Below, piece after piece: positions 54,753 to 63,891 of a stretch of 64,000 nucleotides of DNA. This DNA comes from Streptomyces collinus Tu 365 (lineage in GTDB: Bacteria > Actinomycetota > Actinomycetes > Streptomycetales > Streptomycetaceae), in the NCBI RefSeq assembly GCF_000444875.1, contig NC_021985.1, positions 2,799,535-2,863,534 of the forward strand, given 5' to 3'. The translations under genes and the position numbers were made by a program. Each line of letters opens with the position of its first letter. Position 1 is the first letter of the stretch. The notes under the pieces are model-generated. The model worked only from the letters and a program-made list of their open reading frames with translations, did not search any database and was not told where the DNA came from.

Positions 54753-54977
54753 ATGCCTCGCTACGAGTACCGCTGCCGGACCTGCGGCGACACGTTCGAA
54801 CTCAGCCGTCCCATGGCGGAGTCCTCCGCTCCCGCCGCCTGCCCCGCGGGCCACGACGACACGGTGAAGCTGCTGTCGACGGTGGCCGTGGGCGGTGGCT
54901 CGTCGGCCGCGCCTGCCCCGGCGCCCCGGGCGGGCGGGGGCGGCGGGGGCTGCTGCGGTGGTGGCTGCTGCGGCTGA
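54753..54977 (+). CDS. FmdB-type zinc-ribbon regulatory protein
   Basis: Protein of 74 residues. The N-terminus PRYEYRCRTCGDTFEL is the FmdB/CxxC zinc-ribbon start, and a lone CPAGH supplies the second side. The C-terminus is Gly/Ala-rich and ends CCGGGCCG, which may also bind metal. Such small proteins are common but poorly understood. TAACCT at 54741-54746 lies six bases before the ATG, indicating a leaderless message. Confidence 0.87.
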   Translation: MPRYEYRCRTCGDTFELSRPMAESSAPAACPAGHDDTVKLLSTVAVGGGSSAAPAPAPRAGGGGGGCCGGGCCG

Positions 54978-54979
54978 TT

Positions 54980-54998
54980 CCGGCCCGGCGCGGGCCGG
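54980..54998. terminator. Hairpin between convergent genes
   Basis: CCGGCCCG and CGGGCCGG pair around GCG, between the FmdB-type stop and the HAD stop. Confidence 0.6.
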
Positions 54999-55004
54999 GT
55001 CAGG

Positions 55005-55817
55005 TCAGGTCTGGTGCCGGGCGGCCCGCAGGAACTCCCGGACGATGCGCTCCCCGGCGAGTACTCCGCGCTCGGGGAGCGCGTTGATGTGCGGGGCGTG
55101 CCAGTCGTTGTCGGCCAGTTCGCCGTGTCCGGGGCGCCAGCCGCGGTCGGCGGCGAGCAGCAGGTCGGCGTCGAGCAGGGAGTCGCCGGCCGCGAGGGTG
55201 AGTTCGGCGCCGGTGCGGCGGGCGACCTCGCGGACGGCGGCGCTCTTGGTGAGCGGTGCGGGCACGGCGTAGATCTTGCGGCCCTGGAGGGAGACGGTCC
55301 AGCCGCGGGGTTCCGCCCAGACGGCCAGTTCCTTGACCCAGTCCTCGGGCAGCAGCTCGCGTTCGACGACGAGGTAGGCGAAGAGGTCCTCGGCGACGCG
55401 GTGCTTGCGGACCCAGACGGGGTCGGCGGTGCGCATGAGGTGGTCGCGGATCTCGTCGAGGGGTGCGCACTCGTCGGCGAGGCGGGCCAGTACGGCGGTG
55501 TGCCAGTCGTGGTCGGTGTCGCCGTCGACGAGGAGGTGGCCGCCGTTGGCGCAGATGGCGTAGGCGGGCTGCGGGCCGGGCAGGTTGATGCGCTGGTACT
55601 GCTTGCGGGTGCGGGTGGTGGTGGGGACGAAGACGGCGGTGTCGCCGAGGTCGGTGAGGAGCTGGGCCGCGGTCTCGGTCAGGTAGGACAGGGGCCTGCT
55701 CTCGTGGACCTCGACGCAGAGCAGCCGGGGTGCCCGGGCGTCGGGCATGGTCAGCGCGAGGGCGGCCGAGGAGTAGATCAGGGTGCGGTCGAGGTCGCTG
55801 GCGACGAGTACCGGCAT
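55005..55817 (-). CDS. HAD-family hydrolase of the Ter-linked biosynthetic operon
   Basis: Protein of 270 residues. HAD motif I is LVASDLDRTLIYS, motif II VFVPTTTRTRKQYQRI, and motif IV region GDSLLDADLLLAADRGW. It resembles Cof/sucrose-phosphatase-like C2 HADs. In Ter-type systems such a HAD accompanies a phosphoribosyltransferase and an aldolase and is proposed to help make a nucleoside-like metabolite. ATG 55817 overlaps the upstream stop (TGATG), so it is translationally coupled. Operon order: aldolase, PRTase-StiP, HAD. Confidence 0.88.
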   Translation of the reverse strand: MPVLVASDLDRTLIYSSAALALTMPDARAPRLLCVEVHESRPLSYLTETAAQLLTDLGDTAVFVPTTTRTRKQYQRINLPGPQPAYAICANGGHLLVDGDTDHDWHTAVLARLADECAPLDEIRDHLMRTADPVWVRKHRVAEDLFAYLVVERELLPEDWVKELAVWAEPRGWTVSLQGRKIYAVPAPLTKSAAVREVARRTGAELTLAAGDSLLDADLLLAADRGWRPGHGELADNDWHAPHINALPERGVLAGERIVREFLRAARHQT

Positions 55818-58288
55818 CAGAGGTTCACCGCCTTGCCGTCGGCGCCGGTGGCGCCGCGGGTGTAGCGCGGGTGGATGAGCCCGACGCAGGTGTAGGGCAG
55901 GTCGCCGACCTCCTCGACGGGGACGCCGCGCTGTGCGGCGAGCAGGCGTACGTGGTCGAGGTCGGGTCCGGCGCCGGCCTTGGCGAGGATCTTCCAGGGG
56001 ACGCGGCGCAGCAGGACGCGGGTGGTCTCGCCGACGCCGGGCTTGACGAGGTTGACGTCGTGGATGCCGTACTCCTCGCTGATGCGTTCGACGGCCTGCC
56101 AGCCGGCCCAGGTGGGGGTGCGGTCGGTGGCCATGAGCTCCTTCACGGCGTCGTCGACGGTGTCGGTGACGTCGGGGAAGTGGGCGCACACGGCGTCGAG
56201 GAAGGTCACGGAGACGTCGGCGCCGGTGAGTTCGCGGTAGTACTTCGCGCCGTGGAAGTCGTCGGGGCCGACGAGGTCGGCGCGCAGGACGGTGCGGGAT
56301 ATGAGCCCGGAGACGGTGGAGTTGAGGCAGGCGGAGGGGATGAGGAAGTCCTCGCGGGTGCCGTAGGTGCGGACGCAGGAGCCGGGGTCGGCGAGGACGG
56401 CGATCTCCGGGTCGAAGCCGGTGATGCCTTCCTTGCGCTCGAAGTCCTCGACCGCCTGGGCGAGTTCGCGGGTGATGGCGCCCTTGCCGGTCCAGCCGTC
56501 GATGAAGACGACGTCCCGGGGGTCGTGGTGGGCGGCGAGCCAGCGCAGTGCGTTGGCGTCGATGCCGCGGCCGCGGACGATGGAGACGGCGTAGTGGGGC
56601 AGGTCGAGGCCGTGCCGGTGGTGTGCCCAGCGGCGCATGAGGACGCCGACGGGGGTGCCGGCGCGGGCCAGGGACACCAGGACGGGGCGGGGGGAACGCT
56701 CGGCGAGGACGGTCTCGGTGACGACGCCGACGGCCTGGGCGATGCGGGCGGCGGACGTGTCCAGGGCGGTGTGGAAGAGCCGCTGGTACTGGTCGCTGGG
56801 CTGGTACTCGACGGGCAGTGACTCGGCGTAGTGGGCGCCGCCGCTCTGGATGGCCTCCTCGCGTTCCTCGGTCGGCGCTTCCAGGGTGACGTCCGAGAGG
56901 TCCTGCAGCAGCCAGCCGACGTCCTCGGGCGGGTAGGAGGAGAAGGTGGGGCCGCGGAGGGGCTCGGGCAGCATGGGCGCGCTTTCGGGGAGGGTGAGGG
57001 GCTGGGGGGTGTAGGCGGGTACGACGGCGAGCAGGACGTGCGGGGTGTGGGCGGCGAGGCGGGCCAGCAGGCCGTCGGGGGCGTGCAGGGCGGGGGTGTC
57101 GGCGGCGGAGTCGACGACGGCGACGACGGCGTCGAAGCCGGCGCCGGCGACGTTGTAGGCGTAGCGCTCGCCGGGGCCGTCGGCGGGGTCGTCGTGGGCG
57201 GGGAAGGCCAGGCGGGTGCGGATGGCGTAGCCGGGGTCGTCGACGGCGAGGACGGGTGAGCGGGTGGTGGTGGAGTAGCGGATCTCGGCGGGGTGGGTGC
57301 GTTCGAGTTCGCGGGCGATGCGCAGCGGGGCGTACATCAGTTCCTCGAAGCCGAGCACGAGGACGCGGCGGGCGGTGGCGGGCAGGGCCTCGGCGACGCG
57401 GGCGGCCATGGCGGGCAGCGCGGTCTCCAGGCGGGCGCGGTGGGCGGGGGTGAAGCCGTGCCGGCCGCCGTCGGGGAGGGCGGGGGGCCAGTGCAGGTCG
57501 ATCCGGGTGGTCCGGGTGTCGTGCGGGGGCCGGTGCGCGGCCGCGGGGGCGGTGTCTTCGGGGCCGGCGGGGGTGTGGCGGGCGACGAGCTCCTGTCCCT
57601 TGCTCAGGACGTCCTGGGGCAGTCGTACGGTGCCGGAGGCGGCGGCGACGAGGTCGACGCGGGCGCCGATGTCGTCGGCGAAGCGGTCGAGCCGGGCGCT
57701 GTCCTCGGCGGAGCGCATGTCGACGAGGGCGACGACCACGTAGTGGCGGCGCGGGTGGCGTGCGTGCAGGTCGCGGATGGTGTTGAGGACGGTGTTGCCG
57801 GTGGAGAACTCGTCGTCGACGAGGACGAGCGGGCCGTCGCCGGTGAGCAGGGCGGTGTCCTCGGGGAGCAGCAGGTGGGAGGTGGCGTGGGAGTGGGACT
57901 CCTCGAAGCCGCCGGCGGGGGTGAGGCCGGGTACGGGGCGGCGGGTGGAGTGCAGGTAGGGGGCGAGGCCGAGGCCGTCGGCGACGCAGTGGCCGAGGCC
58001 GGTGGCGGTCTCCGCGTAGCCGAGGACGACCGCGGCGGCGGCCTCGGTGTCGCCGAGGAGGGCGCGGACGCGGCGGCCGAGGCGGAGTCCGTGGTCGTAG
58101 ACGACGGAGGGCGACTGGGGTACGTGCTTGCCGAGCACGTGGGAGACGAGCAGGTGGGCCCGCTTGGGGTTGCGGCGCAGCGCGAGCCCCAGCAGGGCCC
58201 GCAGGCCGTCGTCGCCGTCGAGGCCGACGCCGAGTCGCTCGGCGACCCAGGTGCCGGACCAGACTCCGTCGTTCACTGCGTTGTTCAT
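55817..58288 (-). CDS. Phosphoribosyltransferase-TRSP-StiP fusion protein
   Basis: Protein of 823 residues in three parts. First, a PRTase_2-type phosphoribosyltransferase (about 1-235) with the PRPP motif VLVDDEFSTGNT at 155-166. Second, a TRSP-like middle (about 260-470) with LVLGFEELMYAPLRIARELE. Third, a StiP-like C-terminal domain starting FSSYPPEDVGWLLQDLSDVT, with VEYQPSDQYQRLF and a second PRPP-like loop VVFIDGWTGKGAI. These families are known from Ter-dependent stress loci, often as separate genes. ATG 58288 chosen; the preceding aldolase stop is 44 bases upstream. Confidence 0.88.
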   Translation of the reverse strand: MNNAVNDGVWSGTWVAERLGVGLDGDDGLRALLGLALRRNPKRAHLLVSHVLGKHVPQSPSVVYDHGLRLGRRVRALLGDTEAAAAVVLGYAETATGLGHCVADGLGLAPYLHSTRRPVPGLTPAGGFEESHSHATSHLLLPEDTALLTGDGPLVLVDDEFSTGNTVLNTIRDLHARHPRRHYVVVALVDMRSAEDSARLDRFADDIGARVDLVAAASGTVRLPQDVLSKGQELVARHTPAGPEDTAPAAAHRPPHDTRTTRIDLHWPPALPDGGRHGFTPAHRARLETALPAMAARVAEALPATARRVLVLGFEELMYAPLRIARELERTHPAEIRYSTTTRSPVLAVDDPGYAIRTRLAFPAHDDPADGPGERYAYNVAGAGFDAVVAVVDSAADTPALHAPDGLLARLAAHTPHVLLAVVPAYTPQPLTLPESAPMLPEPLRGPTFSSYPPEDVGWLLQDLSDVTLEAPTEEREEAIQSGGAHYAESLPVEYQPSDQYQRLFHTALDTSAARIAQAVGVVTETVLAERSPRPVLVSLARAGTPVGVLMRRWAHHRHGLDLPHYAVSIVRGRGIDANALRWLAAHHDPRDVVFIDGWTGKGAITRELAQAVEDFERKEGITGFDPEIAVLADPGSCVRTYGTREDFLIPSACLNSTVSGLISRTVLRADLVGPDDFHGAKYYRELTGADVSVTFLDAVCAHFPDVTDTVDDAVKELMATDRTPTWAGWQAVERISEEYGIHDVNLVKPGVGETTRVLLRRVPWKILAKAGAGPDLDHVRLLAAQRGVPVEEVGDLPYTCVGLIHPRYTRGATGADGKAVNL

Positions 58289-58332
58289 GCGTTCCTTGGG
58301 GTGCGGAGGGTCGGCCGGTGCGTCCGGCGGTG

Positions 58333-59499
58333 TCAGCCGGGTATTCCGGCGGTGAGCAGTTCGACGAAGCCGATGTCCTCGTTGGCCACGCCGAAGACCT
58401 CGGCGCGCAGCAGGGTCCGTTCGGCCCAGGCGCGGTGGGGTTTCACTTCGTTCATCTTGTTCGTGTAGGCCGACCGGAGTACACCCCCGCCGCCGCGTTC
58501 CGGCCGGAGGATGTCCTGGGCGTCGCTGAACTCCTCGTGGCTGACCACGGACAGCGCGTGCACGGGCAGGACGTGGGAGGGGTGGATGCAGGTCTTGCCG
58601 AGGAGGCCGTTGGCCTGGTCGAGGGAGATCTCCCGCAGCAGTCCGTCCATGGCGTGTTCGATGAGCTTCTCGCGCAGTTCGACGGCCTGCACCTCGAGGA
58701 AGGGGCTCTGCCGCAACTGTGGCTTGAACATGCGCTCGGGGACGCGGAAGTACTCCCAGACCGGTCCGGTCACGGTGAATCCGGTGCCGTCGGCCCGGCC
58801 GAGCATGTTGACGACGTCGGCGATCACGGAGGCGACGACCTGGACGTCGTAGGCGGTCATGTCGGGGGCCCGGCGCAGGCCGTAGGAGGAGCAGAAGTCG
58901 GTGACGCCCAGGCGCAGCGCGAGCACCCGGTCGCGGAACTTGTCGACGGCGCGGGCGATGCCCTCCAGGGTGTCGACGCGGGACTCGCGGTAGAGGAGCT
59001 CGGGGGACTCCAGGACGGGCATGGCGAAGAGGCGGCGGCCGCTGTGGGCCTCGGCGCGGCCGAGGGCCTCAAGGAAGGGCAGGCCGCGTTCCTCGGTGAA
59101 CTTGGGCAGGACGAACCCGGAGAGCAGCCGTACGGAGGCGCCGAGGCGCTGGACGAGGTCGGGTATCTGTTCGGGGGTGCGGACCCGGATGAACAGCAGG
59201 GGCGGCTCGGTGCCGGGGCGGGCGTCGAGGTCGGCGAACTGGCGGACGAGGTTCTCCTCGCCGGCGACGACGTCGGCGTCGCCGATGGAGTCCTCCAGGC
59301 ACAGCACCATCGAGACGACGCCGCTCGCGGCCTGCTTGGTGATGTCGTCGGCGAGCCGGGGCCGGGTCGCGGGGCTGTACAGCGTGGCGCCGAGGGCGGC
59401 GGAGAGCAGCCTGGCCGGGGAGTCGGCGGTGAACGCGCAGGGTTCCTGGTGGAACAGGCGCTGTCGCTCCGCGGGGGCGATGTGCCCGAAATGACGCAT
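58333..59499 (-). CDS. HpcH/HpaI (CitE-like) aldolase/citrate-lyase-family protein
   Basis: Protein of 388 residues with the CitE-like TIM barrel: TLYSPATRPRLADDI, VLCLEDSIGDADV (metal-binding acids), LLFIRVRTPEQI, AMPVLESPELLY, LALRLGVTDFCSSYGLRRAP and KTCIHPSHVLPVHALSVVSH. Such CitE-like enzymes form a conserved set with the PRTase and HAD of Ter loci. ATG 59499 has GAGGAG four bases upstream. It heads the operon; the divergent partner is a TerD-domain protein. Confidence 0.9.
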   Translation of the reverse strand: MRHFGHIAPAERQRLFHQEPCAFTADSPARLLSAALGATLYSPATRPRLADDITKQAASGVVSMVLCLEDSIGDADVVAGEENLVRQFADLDARPGTEPPLLFIRVRTPEQIPDLVQRLGASVRLLSGFVLPKFTEERGLPFLEALGRAEAHSGRRLFAMPVLESPELLYRESRVDTLEGIARAVDKFRDRVLALRLGVTDFCSSYGLRRAPDMTAYDVQVVASVIADVVNMLGRADGTGFTVTGPVWEYFRVPERMFKPQLRQSPFLEVQAVELREKLIEHAMDGLLREISLDQANGLLGKTCIHPSHVLPVHALSVVSHEEFSDAQDILRPERGGGGVLRSAYTNKMNEVKPHRAWAERTLLRAEVFGVANEDIGFVELLTAGIPG

Positions 59500-59674
59500 A
59501 GGACTCCTCAGGGCGCGAGCCGAGCCTGTGGATTCGGTAAAGGGTGGCCGGTAATAGTACGTAGGGATGGATGTCGGGGGTTCCCTTCGGGCATGAATTT
59601 CCGGTAACTCGCCCGTGTCGGCGTCACCACCCCCCGCATTGTCGTGGCCAGGACCGAGAGGGCAGGATGACGGC

Positions 59675-60487
59675 ATGACGCACACGATGCTGAAGGGGTC
59701 GAACGTCCCGCTGGAGGCCACCACGGTGCGCGCCGTGCTGCGCTGGGCGCCCGGGCAGGGTGTTCCGGACGTGGACGCCTCGGCGCTGCTGCTGGGCTCC
59801 GACGGCCGTGTGCGCTCCGACGAGGACTTCGTCTTCTACAACCAGCCCCGGCATCCGTCCGGCGCGGTGTGGCGGCTGGGCAAGAAGCGGGTCACCGAGG
59901 GGCTCACCGACACGATCCAGTCGGAGCTGACGGGGGTGGAGCCGGGGGTCGGCCGGATCCTGCTGGTGGCGTCGGCGGACGGGATGACCTTCGACCGGGT
60001 GCCGGCCCTGTGCATCGTGCTCTACGACGCCTCCGTGGCCGACGGCGAGCCGCTGGCGCACTTCGAGATCAAGCCGGAGACCGGTGCGGAGACGGCGCTG
60101 ATCTGCGGTGAGCTGTACCGGCGCGGGGAGGGCTGGAAGTTCCGTGCGCTGGGTGAGGGCTATTCGAACGGTCTGAAGGGTCTCGCGACGGACTTCGGTA
60201 TCTCGGTGGACGAGTCGGAGGCGGAGGAGGACCGGGGGCAGGCCCCGCCGGAGACCACCTCGCAGCCGCTGCCGCCGGAGCAGCCGACGTCGGTGCCGCC
60301 GCAGCCCGCGTACGGCTATCCGCAGCCGACGTCGGCGCGGCCGGCCCCGCAGCCGTCGTACGGCTATCCGCAGCCGGAGAGCCGGCCCGCCTACGGCTAT
60401 CCGCAGGCGCCGCAGCCGGCCCTGACGGCTCCGCTGGACCCGGACTTCCGGCTGCCCCCGCAGGGGCCGCAGTTCATCGGCCGCTAG
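59675..60487 (+). CDS. TerD-domain protein with YGYPQ-repeat tail
   Basis: Protein of 270 residues. The N-terminal ~185 form a TerD-like domain ([78 protein letters not shown]). Compared with the two canonical TerD copies it lacks the acidic GEGEGDDE calcium loop. A Pro/Gln tail follows with several YGYPQ repeats, a low-complexity type often at interaction surfaces. ATG 59675 has no clear Shine-Dalgarno. Confidence 0.88.
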   Translation: MTHTMLKGSNVPLEATTVRAVLRWAPGQGVPDVDASALLLGSDGRVRSDEDFVFYNQPRHPSGAVWRLGKKRVTEGLTDTIQSELTGVEPGVGRILLVASADGMTFDRVPALCIVLYDASVADGEPLAHFEIKPETGAETALICGELYRRGEGWKFRALGEGYSNGLKGLATDFGISVDESEAEEDRGQAPPETTSQPLPPEQPTSVPPQPAYGYPQPTSARPAPQPSYGYPQPESRPAYGYPQAPQPALTAPLDPDFRLPPQGPQFIGR

Positions 60488-60506
60488 GGCGGACTCGGCC
60501 CGGGGG

Positions 60507-61244
60507 TCACCGCTCCACCTTGGTCTTGTAGCCGCGTCCCCAGGTCAGGCCCCAGCCGTAGAGCCGGTCGAGTTCGCCCTGGAAGCCGTAGACGAACTTG
60601 ACCTCGCGGCGGACGAGCAGTTCGTCCTTGACGTTCTCGATCATCACGACGGCGCACGAGCGGGCCTGGGGGTGCCGCTCGTCGAGGCCTATCTCGATGC
60701 GGGGGCCGTTGCTGGGGTAGAGCGTCACGATCGCGTGGGTGCGGTCGAAGGCGGGGGTCTGGTCGTAGATGTACACGAAGACCAGCAGCCGCTTGATCGC
60801 CTCGCGGTGGTCCAGGTTGATGTACATGGTCTCGCCGGACGCCGATCCGAACCGGTCGTCGCCGCTGAGCTTGATGTACGGCGGTGCGTTGACGTCGCCG
60901 AGGTAGCCGCCGAGGGGCTGGACGACGCCCTTGGTGCCGTCCATCAGCTCGTACAGGCAGCCGAGGTCGAGGTCGACGTTGACCATGCTCTGGCCGTGGC
61001 CGAGCACCTCGGGGGGCCGCAGGGCCTTGAAGGGGTGCCGGAAGAGGCTGGTGCGCTGGTTCTGGTCGAAGTCGGAGGTCCGCATCCGCCAGGCCAGGTT
61101 GATGCGCAGGTGGCCGGTGGCCGCGTCCTGTTTGGTGAGGGACACCTGCTGGTGCCGTCGGGTCAGCTCGATCGCGTTGGTCGCCGCGCTGCCCGAGTCG
61201 AAGTCGGCGGCCCGTCCGCCCCGCAGCCCGTCGAAGAATCCCAT
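60507..61244 (-). CDS. TerD/TerA-superfamily stress protein
   Basis: Protein of 245 residues beginning MGFFDGLRGGRAADFDSGSA. IELTRRHQQVSLTKQ and INLAWRMRTSDFDQ, VDLDLGCLYELMDGTKGVVQ and PYIKLSGDDRFG with ETMYINLDH resemble the TerD-superfamily (TerA/TerD-like) beta-sandwich with acidic metal sites. Members take part in tellurite and stress responses. A 12-bp hairpin upstream (61277-61307) suggests its own promoter lies close to 61250. Convergent with the YGYPQ-tailed TerD protein. Confidence 0.82.
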   Translation of the reverse strand: MGFFDGLRGGRAADFDSGSAATNAIELTRRHQQVSLTKQDAATGHLRINLAWRMRTSDFDQNQRTSLFRHPFKALRPPEVLGHGQSMVNVDLDLGCLYELMDGTKGVVQPLGGYLGDVNAPPYIKLSGDDRFGSASGETMYINLDHREAIKRLLVFVYIYDQTPAFDRTHAIVTLYPSNGPRIEIGLDERHPQARSCAVVMIENVKDELLVRREVKFVYGFQGELDRLYGWGLTWGRGYKTKVER

Positions 61245-61276
61245 GCCCGCCCCCGGATGGTGGTCTGTGAACGCCG

Positions 61277-61307
61277 TCGGGGCGGCCGACCGTGTCGGCC
61301 GCCCCGA
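61277..61307. terminator. Hairpin between the DUF475 and TerA-like genes
   Basis: GGGGCGGCCGAC (61279-61290) and GTCGGCCGCCCC (61294-61305) form a perfect 12-bp stem extended by two outer pairs, around CGT. It likely ends the terD-terD-DUF475 transcript. Confidence 0.78.
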
Positions 61308-61418
61308 ACAGAGCGTTCCTCACCGGACGGGGCGCCACACCCCGTCACGTCCCTGATCATGCCCGTAGGGGGCGTCCAGGGGTCGTGGTCCGTCCGGTCG
61401 GCCGCCGGAGGGGACCTG

Positions 61419-62558
61419 TCAGACGCCGGAGGAGACCTCGGCCTTCTCGCCCGCGCCGTCGCCGGACTCCGCGAGGGCGCGGTTGCGGCGGACGGAGGAC
61501 CAGAACGACCAGGCGATCAGGACGACGCCGACGAGGCCGGTGATGACCTCGTTGATCTCGTACTGGATGGTGACCATGAGGATCACGGCCAGGGCGCCGA
61601 TCGCGTAGTGGGCGCCGTGCTCCAGGTAGACGTAGTCGTCCAGGGTGCCCTGGCGGACCAGGTACACGGTGAGCGAGCGGACGTACATCGCGCCGATGCC
61701 GAGGCCGAGCGCCATCAGCACGATGTCGTTGGTGATGGCGAAGGCGCCGATCACGCCGTCGAAGGAGAACGACGCGTCCAGGACCTCCAGGTAGAGGAAC
61801 ATGAAGAAGGCGGCCTGGCCGGCCAGCACGACGGCGGGCTTCTTCTTGCCCGTGCGGGCGGCCTCTTCCTCCTCCTCGTGCTCGCGCTCCTCCTCTTCCT
61901 CCAGCTTGTCCTCGAAGTAGCCGGAGAGGCCGCCGACGACCATGTAGGTGATCAGGCCGGCGATGCCGGCGATCAGGACGGTCTGTGCCTTGTCGGCGTG
62001 GGCGCCGCCGTGCTGGTGGGCGTGGGTGGCGAAGGTGAAGGAGGTGATCAGCAGGACGACCAGGGCGATGCAGACCGACAGCATGTCGACCTTGCCGAGC
62101 TTGGCCAGGGGCCGCTCGATCCAGCGCAGCCACTGGATGTCCCGGTCCTCGAAGATGAAGTCGAGGAAGATCATCAGCAGGAACATCCCGCCGAACGCGG
62201 CGATCGAGGGGTGCGCGTCGGTGACGAGCTGCTGGTAGCGGTCCTTGTTGTTCAGGGCCAGGTCGACGGCCTCGACCGGGCCCATCTTGGCGCTGATGGC
62301 GACGATGACGACGGGGAAGACCAGCCGCATGCCGAAGACGGCGATGAGCACGCCGACCGTGAGGAAGATCTTCTGCCAGAAGGCGTTCATCTTCTTCAGG
62401 ATCCCGGCGTTGACCACCGCGTTGTCGAACGACAGCGAGATCTCCAGGACGGCGAGGATCGCCACGATCCCGAAGGCGGTCCACCCCCCGTAGAACGCCG
62501 CCGCGACCAGGCCGAGCGCGGTAATCGCGAACGACCAGCCGAAGGTTTTCAGAAGCAC
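61419..62558 (-). CDS. DUF475 (TerC-like) integral membrane protein
   Basis: Protein of 379 residues with about nine helices. The conserved acidic intramembrane motifs are VLEISLSFDNAVVNAGIL in the first half and LDASFSFDGVIGAFAITND in the second, as in TerC/DUF475 proteins that are linked to metal export or membrane metal sensing. A charged loop with runs of Glu (KLEEEEEREHEEEEE) separates the halves and may bind metal. GTG 62558 was chosen because it puts LLKTFGWSF at the start; an upstream in-frame extension lacks a ribosome-binding site. It follows two terD genes. Confidence 0.9.
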   Translation of the reverse strand: MLLKTFGWSFAITALGLVAAAFYGGWTAFGIVAILAVLEISLSFDNAVVNAGILKKMNAFWQKIFLTVGVLIAVFGMRLVFPVVIVAISAKMGPVEAVDLALNNKDRYQQLVTDAHPSIAAFGGMFLLMIFLDFIFEDRDIQWLRWIERPLAKLGKVDMLSVCIALVVLLITSFTFATHAHQHGGAHADKAQTVLIAGIAGLITYMVVGGLSGYFEDKLEEEEEREHEEEEEAARTGKKKPAVVLAGQAAFFMFLYLEVLDASFSFDGVIGAFAITNDIVLMALGLGIGAMYVRSLTVYLVRQGTLDDYVYLEHGAHYAIGALAVILMVTIQYEINEVITGLVGVVLIAWSFWSSVRRNRALAESGDGAGEKAEVSSGV

Positions 62559-62587
62559 AGTGGCTACCCCATCGTGTTGTGGGGGCA

Positions 62588-62610
62588 CCTCCCGGACGAA
62601 GTCGGGGAGG
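62588..62610 (-). terminator. Hairpin in the terD-DUF475 intercistronic gap
   Basis: CCTCCCGGAC pairs with GTCGGGGAGG with one mismatch and a GAA loop. It could be an attenuator or RNA-stability element ahead of DUF475. Confidence 0.5.
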
Positions 62611-62636
62611 GGGTTTCCCCCGCGCTGCACTCAGCT

Positions 62637-63215
62637 TTACGAAACGTTGACTCCGAAGTCTAGAGCGATGCCGCGCAGACCCGAGGCGTACCCCTGTCCC
62701 ACGGCCCTGAACTTCCATTCGCCCTGGTAGCGGTAGAGCTCGCCGAAGATCATCGCGGTCTCGGTGCTGGCGTCCTCGCTGAGGTCGTAGCGGGCCAGTT
62801 CCTGCCCGTCGGCCTGGTTGACCACGCGGATGAACGCGTTGGACACCTGCCCGAAGGTCTGGCCGCGCTCGTCCGCCAGGTGGATCGAGACGGGGAAGAT
62901 GACCTTCTCGCACTGGGGCGAGACCCTGGTCAGGTCGATCAGAATCGATTCGTCGTCGCCCTCGCCCTCACCGGTGAGGTTGTCACCGGTGTGCTCGACC
63001 GAGCCGTCGGGGCTGGTGAGCTGGTTGTAGAACACGAACCACTCGTCCCCCAGCACCCGGTTGCTCCCGTCGCACAGCAGGGCGCTGGCGTCGAGGTCGA
63101 AGGGGGCGCCGGTGGTGGAGCGCGCGTCCCAGCCGAGCCCGATCAGGACGTTGGTGAGGTTCGGTGCGGCTTTGGAGAGGGAGACGTTGCCTCCCTTGGC
63201 GAGCGTGACGCCCAT
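62637..63215 (-). CDS. terD: TerD-family calcium-binding stress protein (copy 1)
   Basis: Protein of 192 residues with the complete TerD fold: [72 protein letters not shown] (acidic Ca-binding loop) and [20 protein letters not shown]. Implicated in tellurite, oxidative and membrane stress responses. ATG 63215 has GGGGAGG nine bases upstream. It lies 100 bases after the second terD copy, with a hairpin between them. Confidence 0.95.
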   Translation of the reverse strand: MGVTLAKGGNVSLSKAAPNLTNVLIGLGWDARSTTGAPFDLDASALLCDGSNRVLGDEWFVFYNQLTSPDGSVEHTGDNLTGEGEGDDESILIDLTRVSPQCEKVIFPVSIHLADERGQTFGQVSNAFIRVVNQADGQELARYDLSEDASTETAMIFGELYRYQGEWKFRAVGQGYASGLRGIALDFGVNVS

Positions 63216-63260
63216 GATGCTGGTCCTCCCCTGATGGTGCTTTCCCTGGTTGTCCTGCAC

Positions 63261-63295
63261 GTCCGGCGCCGACCGTAAACGGTGCGGCGCCGGAC
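63261..63295 (-). terminator. Hairpin between the two terD genes
   Basis: GTCCGGCGCC and GGCGCCGGAC form perfect 10-bp arms; an inner ACCG-TAAA-CGGT hairpin fits in the loop. It may lower read-through into copy 1. Confidence 0.65.
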
Positions 63296-63315
63296 GGACG
63301 CGGGGGCTCCGGGCG

Positions 63316-63891
63316 TCAGACGTTGACGCCGAAGTCCTGGGCGATGCCCCGCAGGCCCGAGGCATAGCCCTGGCCGATGGCGCGGAACTTCCACTCCGCG
63401 CCGTGCCGGTACAGCTCGCCGAAGACCATCGCGGTCTCGGTGGAGGCGTCCTCGCTCAGGTCGTAGCGGGCGATCTCCTGCTCGCCCGCCTGGTTCACCA
63501 CGCGGATGAACGCGTTGCGGACCTGGCCGAAGGACTGCTGGCGGTTCTCGGCGTCGTAGATCGACACCGGGAAGACGATCTTCTCGACGTCGGCCGGGAC
63601 GCCGGCCAGGTTGATCTTGATCTGCTCGTCGTCGCCCTCGCCCTCACCGGTGATGTTGTCACCGGTGTGCTCGACCGAGCCGTCGGGGCTCTTGAGGTTG
63701 TTGAAGAAGACGAAGTGCTGGTCGCTGGCGACCTTGCCGGAGCTGTTCAGCAGCAGCGCGCTGGCGTCGAGGTCGAAGTCGGTGCCGGTCGTGGTGCGCA
63801 CGTCCCACCCGAGACCTACGATCACGGCGGTGAGGCCCGGGGCCTCCTTCGTCAGCGATACGTTGCCGCCCTTGCTGAGGCTGACTCCCAC
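63316..63891 (-). CDS. terD: TerD-family calcium-binding stress protein (copy 2)
   Basis: Protein of 191 residues, a close paralogue of the downstream copy: [71 protein letters not shown] and [20 protein letters not shown]. The acidic loop is intact. GTG 63891 follows GGAGG by four bases. It heads the terD-terD-DUF475 set. No promoter was identified in the remaining 109 bases of the window. Confidence 0.95.
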   Translation of the reverse strand: MGVSLSKGGNVSLTKEAPGLTAVIVGLGWDVRTTTGTDFDLDASALLLNSSGKVASDQHFVFFNNLKSPDGSVEHTGDNITGEGEGDDEQIKINLAGVPADVEKIVFPVSIYDAENRQQSFGQVRNAFIRVVNQAGEQEIARYDLSEDASTETAMVFGELYRHGAEWKFRAIGQGYASGLRGIAQDFGVNV

